From contig JBNKEI010000043.1 of the NCBI GenBank assembly GCA_050288705.1, positions 1 through 64,000 on the forward strand: a stretch of DNA of 64,000 bases. The letters run 5' to 3'. The notes beneath the pieces are model-generated. The model searched no databases. It saw nothing but the letters and a program-made list of their open reading frames with translations, and was not told the origin of the DNA. This stretch comes from JBNKEI01 sp050288705 (GTDB lineage Bacteria > Myxococcota > Myxococcia > Myxococcales > UBA5297). Below, in pieces: positions 61,528 to 64,000 of the stretch. Every line of letters begins with the position of its first letter. Within the stretch, counting starts at the first letter, position 1. Position numbers and translations under genes: made by a program.

Positions 61528-62508
61528 TTATTCATACCGAAGTAAAAAATCATAGGATGACAGCGCTGCTTTTGCTCCCTCCCCTGCAGAAATAACTATT
61601 TGATTATAAGGGACAGTGGTTGCATCCCCTGCTCCAAAAAGACCAACCACACTAGTTTGGCAACGACAATCAACTATTAGATCCCCAGCAGAGTTTAGCT
61701 TCGCAAGTTGTCGAATCGGATCGGTATTAGCAACCAAGCCAATTTCCACAAAGACTCCATCGCACGGAAAAATTTTCTCCTCGCCAGAACCGTGATCGCG
61801 AACACGCACCGCAGTAACCTGATTTTCTCCGTCAACGCGTAATACTGAGTGGTGGTCAAGCATCAGCACATTACGATTTTGAATTGCTTTAAGCAAGATA
61901 GCATCACCTTGCCATCCGTGAGCATAGTTAATTAAAATAATTTCTGCTCCAACCTTCAATAAATCTATGGCAGCGGTTAAAGCCGAATTACCCCCTCCCA
62001 CGATCACTACCTTTTTTGCAGCATAAAATGGAGCATCGCATACGGCACAAAAAACTACTCCTTTTCCCATCAGTTCATTCTCACCGGGTACACCCAATTT
62101 CCGATGATTTTTCCCTAATGCATAAATAACTGTTCGGCCACGAAAAATTACCCCATTTTGTAGTATGACCTCGAAAGTATCCATTTCTTTACGAACCGAA
62201 GTAATTTTTTCGCCTTCCGCAACAGGAATGTCAAATTTTTTTACATGTTCAACAAAGCGATCAGCAAGTTCTTTACCAGACAAGGCCTGAAAACCAAGGT
62301 AGTTTTCCACTTCAGAAGTGTCCATCATCTGACCGCCAAAACCATGAGTGACTAAAGCCGACTTCATCATTTTGCGAGAACAATAAATGGCTGCAGAAAG
62401 AGCCGCAGGCCCTCCCCCGAGAATTAAAACATCATAGACTACCGAAGAATCCGGCCGGATAGTCTCTCCCAAGCTCATTACATCGAAAGAAAAAACTGGT
62501 GGCTCCAT
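61528..62508 (-). CDS. Thioredoxin reductase (FAD-dependent)
   Basis: 326 residues. FAD site ILGGGPAALSAAIY, active-site CAVCD (Cys154, Cys157), NAD(P) site IVGGGNSALTAAIDLL and C-terminal GLFGAGDATTVPYNQIVISAGEGAKAA. Low-molecular-weight TrxR type. The ATG at 62508 has CGGAG six bases upstream; an alternative start lies ten codons on. Expected to reduce the downstream PDO. Confidence 0.95.
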   Translation of the reverse strand: MEPPVFSFDVMSLGETIRPDSSVVYDVLILGGGPAALSAAIYCSRKMMKSALVTHGFGGQMMDTSEVENYLGFQALSGKELADRFVEHVKKFDIPVAEGEKITSVRKEMDTFEVILQNGVIFRGRTVIYALGKNHRKLGVPGENELMGKGVVFCAVCDAPFYAAKKVVIVGGGNSALTAAIDLLKVGAEIILINYAHGWQGDAILLKAIQNRNVLMLDHHSVLRVDGENQVTAVRVRDHGSGEEKIFPCDGVFVEIGLVANTDPIRQLAKLNSAGDLIVDCRCQTSVVGLFGAGDATTVPYNQIVISAGEGAKAALSSYDFLLRYE

Positions 62509-62635
62509 TTTTTGCTCCGATTACTTTTTACTTTTGCCCACCTCACGCCATACCAAAAACCACTACTGCAAATATGGTCGACACTACCCAAAAGGCAAGG
62601 CCTCGCCAAGAATCCAACCAAATTTTCCATCGGAA

Positions 62636-63610
62636 CTATAGCCTATTCCACAAGCCAAGCTGCTCCGGAAAGGGTTCGAAGAAAACCTGCCTTTGCCAAA
62701 GGCTAATGTGCTCGCGGCGAACATGATGTTTTAATAGCACCATGGGAACCACTAAAGGAACAATTGACTGATCATAGTCATAAATCGACCCCAGCATTTC
62801 TCGCATTTCGTCGGGAGTGATAAAATTTTTTAGACTTTCCGCAATTTCAGTAAGGATTTGAATTCGGTTCATTTTTGCCACCGGATGACCAAGAATAGCG
62901 AAAAACTGTTTTTCGTATTCTTTATATAGAGCCTCTGCATGCTCTCTAACTGAACTTGTTAACCACCGTTCAAGTTGCTCACTCGCTTTTTCGCTGTGAG
63001 TACGCAGCAAATAATAATGTCGCTTATGAAAGCTCAGGAGATTTTGGCTACATTTTATTTCTTCTAAACAATTACGCCAGCGATGCATGCAGAAAACTCG
63101 TTCCCAAAACCATTCATCCAACACCGGATCATGTAATCGCCCTTCCTCTTCAACGGGAATAAACGGAAAAAACTTGCGGAAATACCCGGTAAATAGACCG
63201 GCGCCACTACGAATGAAATCGTTATGCGATCGGGGGTCAGAGTAAACTTTGACTCTTTCCATTCCTGAACTCGGCGAATTTTTTTTGCATACGTAGCCGC
63301 AAAGCCCTTCCTCTTGCAATTGCTCTACCCGCTTTCGACAAAAATTTAGCATTGACTCGGTTAAATCTTCCCCTTTGGTAGAGATAAGTCGCGGAGCCGC
63401 CGGATCGCCCACCAAATGCATGGCTGGCCGGGGAATAGGCATTCCGCTGTCTACCTCGGGACAAATTCTTATCCACTGCACAAACTTGCCCACCTGATCG
63501 ACCAAAAAAGCTTCCCGTTTATGCTGACCGTCATAGCGGACTCGCTCACCCAATAGACAGGCGCTAATCAATACTTTGACGGAATTGGCTTTCTCCAAGG
63601 CATCCCCCAC
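62636..63610 (-). CDS. TudS/DUF523 protein fused to DUF1722 (YbgA-like)
   Basis: 324 residues. The N-terminal DUF523 domain (about 10-155) shows SACLLGERVRYDG, CPEVDSGMPIPRP and YVCKKNSPSSG. Cys18, Cys50 and Cys108 match the three-cysteine 4Fe-4S site of 2-thiouracil desulfurases, which remove sulfur from thiolated nucleobases. The C-terminal DUF1722 (about 195-310) includes FHKRHYYLLRTHSEK, EHAEALYKEYEKQFF and IPLVVPMVLLKHH-like helices. GTG start at 63610 with AAGGA close by. It lies between lexA and trxR. Confidence 0.85.
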   Translation of the reverse strand: MGDALEKANSVKVLISACLLGERVRYDGQHKREAFLVDQVGKFVQWIRICPEVDSGMPIPRPAMHLVGDPAAPRLISTKGEDLTESMLNFCRKRVEQLQEEGLCGYVCKKNSPSSGMERVKVYSDPRSHNDFIRSGAGLFTGYFRKFFPFIPVEEEGRLHDPVLDEWFWERVFCMHRWRNCLEEIKCSQNLLSFHKRHYYLLRTHSEKASEQLERWLTSSVREHAEALYKEYEKQFFAILGHPVAKMNRIQILTEIAESLKNFITPDEMREMLGSIYDYDQSIVPLVVPMVLLKHHVRREHISLWQRQVFFEPFPEQLGLWNRL

Positions 63611-63642
63611 AATTTCCTTGGTAATAAACTAAACACTCCGGT

Positions 63643-64000
63643 TTAGTACTTCCGATACATTCCCACCACTAGGCCGGCAATCCAGGCGCCATTCTCCCCT
63701 TTTTCTTTGGATATGTAGATGGGTTCCATTTGGGGGTTTGATGGTTGCAACCGAATCCGGTCTTTCTCACAAAAGTATCGTTTAACAGTCGCTTCGCCTT
63801 CTATCATCACCACCACTATTTCCCCGGTTTTGGCCACGGTCTGAGGCTGCACAAACAGCAGGTCACCATCAAGAATGCCATCACCGACCATGCTTTCTCC
63901 CTTTACACGTAGTCCAAATAGGTTGTGCACCCCTCGGGGAAGAAAAGACCGATCGAGAACTACCTTTTGCTCCAAACTTTCCTCAGCAAGAATCGGTTGG
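63643..64000 (-). CDS. lexA: LexA repressor, C-terminal part, cut by window end
   Basis: 118 residues of the S24 autoprotease domain are visible; the frame is open to the window end, so the start codon shown inside (TTG 63975) is not real. PILAEES is the segment after the cleavage site. The catalytic Ser is in VKGESMVGDGI and the Lys in GEATVKRYF; the end reads GLVVGMYRKY. LexA represses DNA-damage genes and self-cleaves with RecA. The DNA-binding part and the Ala-Gly site lie outside. Thirty-two bases separate it from the TudS gene, so an SOS-linked transcript is possible. Confidence 0.93.
   Translation of the reverse strand, partial: QPILAEESLEQKVVLDRSFLPRGVHNLFGLRVKGESMVGDGILDGDLLFVQPQTVAKTGEIVVVMIEGEATVKRYFCEKDRIRLQPSNPQMEPIYISKEKGENGAWIAGLVVGMYRKY

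Noticed and set aside
1..64000. CRISPR array, tRNA, rRNA, prophage or intact transposon
   Set aside because: No regularly spaced repeats, cloverleaf, rRNA core sequence, integrase or transposase was seen on either strand.

Overview
The window is a dense stretch of a Gram-negative bacterial chromosome of medium GC. It has an outer-membrane barrel, several lipoproteins, an NtrC-type sigma-54 activator and FecR, PEGA and Hanks-kinase proteins. That mix, with a HoxEFUYH hydrogenase, suits a deltaproteobacterial-grade lineage (Myxococcota, Bdellovibrionota or similar uncultured groups). This placement is inference; no rRNA or tRNA is present to fix it. I saw no CRISPR array, integrase or intact insertion sequence.

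Left part (1-10.8 kb): a large unrecognised protein cut by the window edge is followed by a decayed patch (DUF4143 remnant, membrane J-domain protein, apparently frameshifted gene). Then comes a minus-strand information-processing cluster, in transcription order ylxP, rbfA, nrnA-type DHH phosphatase, folD, truB, rpsO, pnp, dut. folD is an unusual guest and infB/nusA are absent.

10.8-18.3 kb: a tight minus-strand set of sensor histidine kinase, FecR-domain protein, secreted Ig-like protein, Ser/Thr kinase, and a bifunctional sugar aldolase/dehydrogenase whose start overlaps the kinase gene. This is the best candidate for an uncharacterised signalling unit. 18.5-27.5 kb: pyruvate phosphate dikinase with a clear terminator, a MaoC-like protein, an outer-membrane protein, a processive family 2 glycosyltransferase, and an overlapping CtpA protease/PEGA-protein pair.

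27.6-39.7 kb: a plus-strand amino-acid block. A split and re-fused glutamate synthase (free amidotransferase; ferredoxin-FMN protein; GXGXG domain fused to an NAD(P)H oxidoreductase with extra Fe-S sites) is followed by lysC and trpEGCFBA. No trpD lies in the cluster.

39.9-55.3 kb: mixed functions. These include a GH26 mannanase-like lipoprotein, an NtrC-like regulator, a lipoprotein with three thioredoxin-like folds, a cold-shock protein, a periplasmic-binding-like protein, a four-domain CoA-disulfide reductase/rhodanese/TusA/DsrE fusion, a small DUF5670-like membrane protein, two nucleotide-sugar enzymes, a lipoprotein with calcium-loop-like repeats, and two unrecognised proteins.

55.6-64 kb: a complete bidirectional NAD-linked [NiFe] hydrogenase operon (hoxEF fusion, hoxU, hoxY, hoxH, hoxW protease). 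It converges on a minus-strand redox set: lexA (cut by the window end), a TudS/DUF1722 protein, a thioredoxin reductase and a two-domain protein disulfide oxidoreductase. With the CoA-disulfide reductase fusion and the thioredoxin-like lipoprotein, this suggests a cell that uses hydrogen, has rich thiol/sulfane-sulfur chemistry, and spends time at low oxygen.
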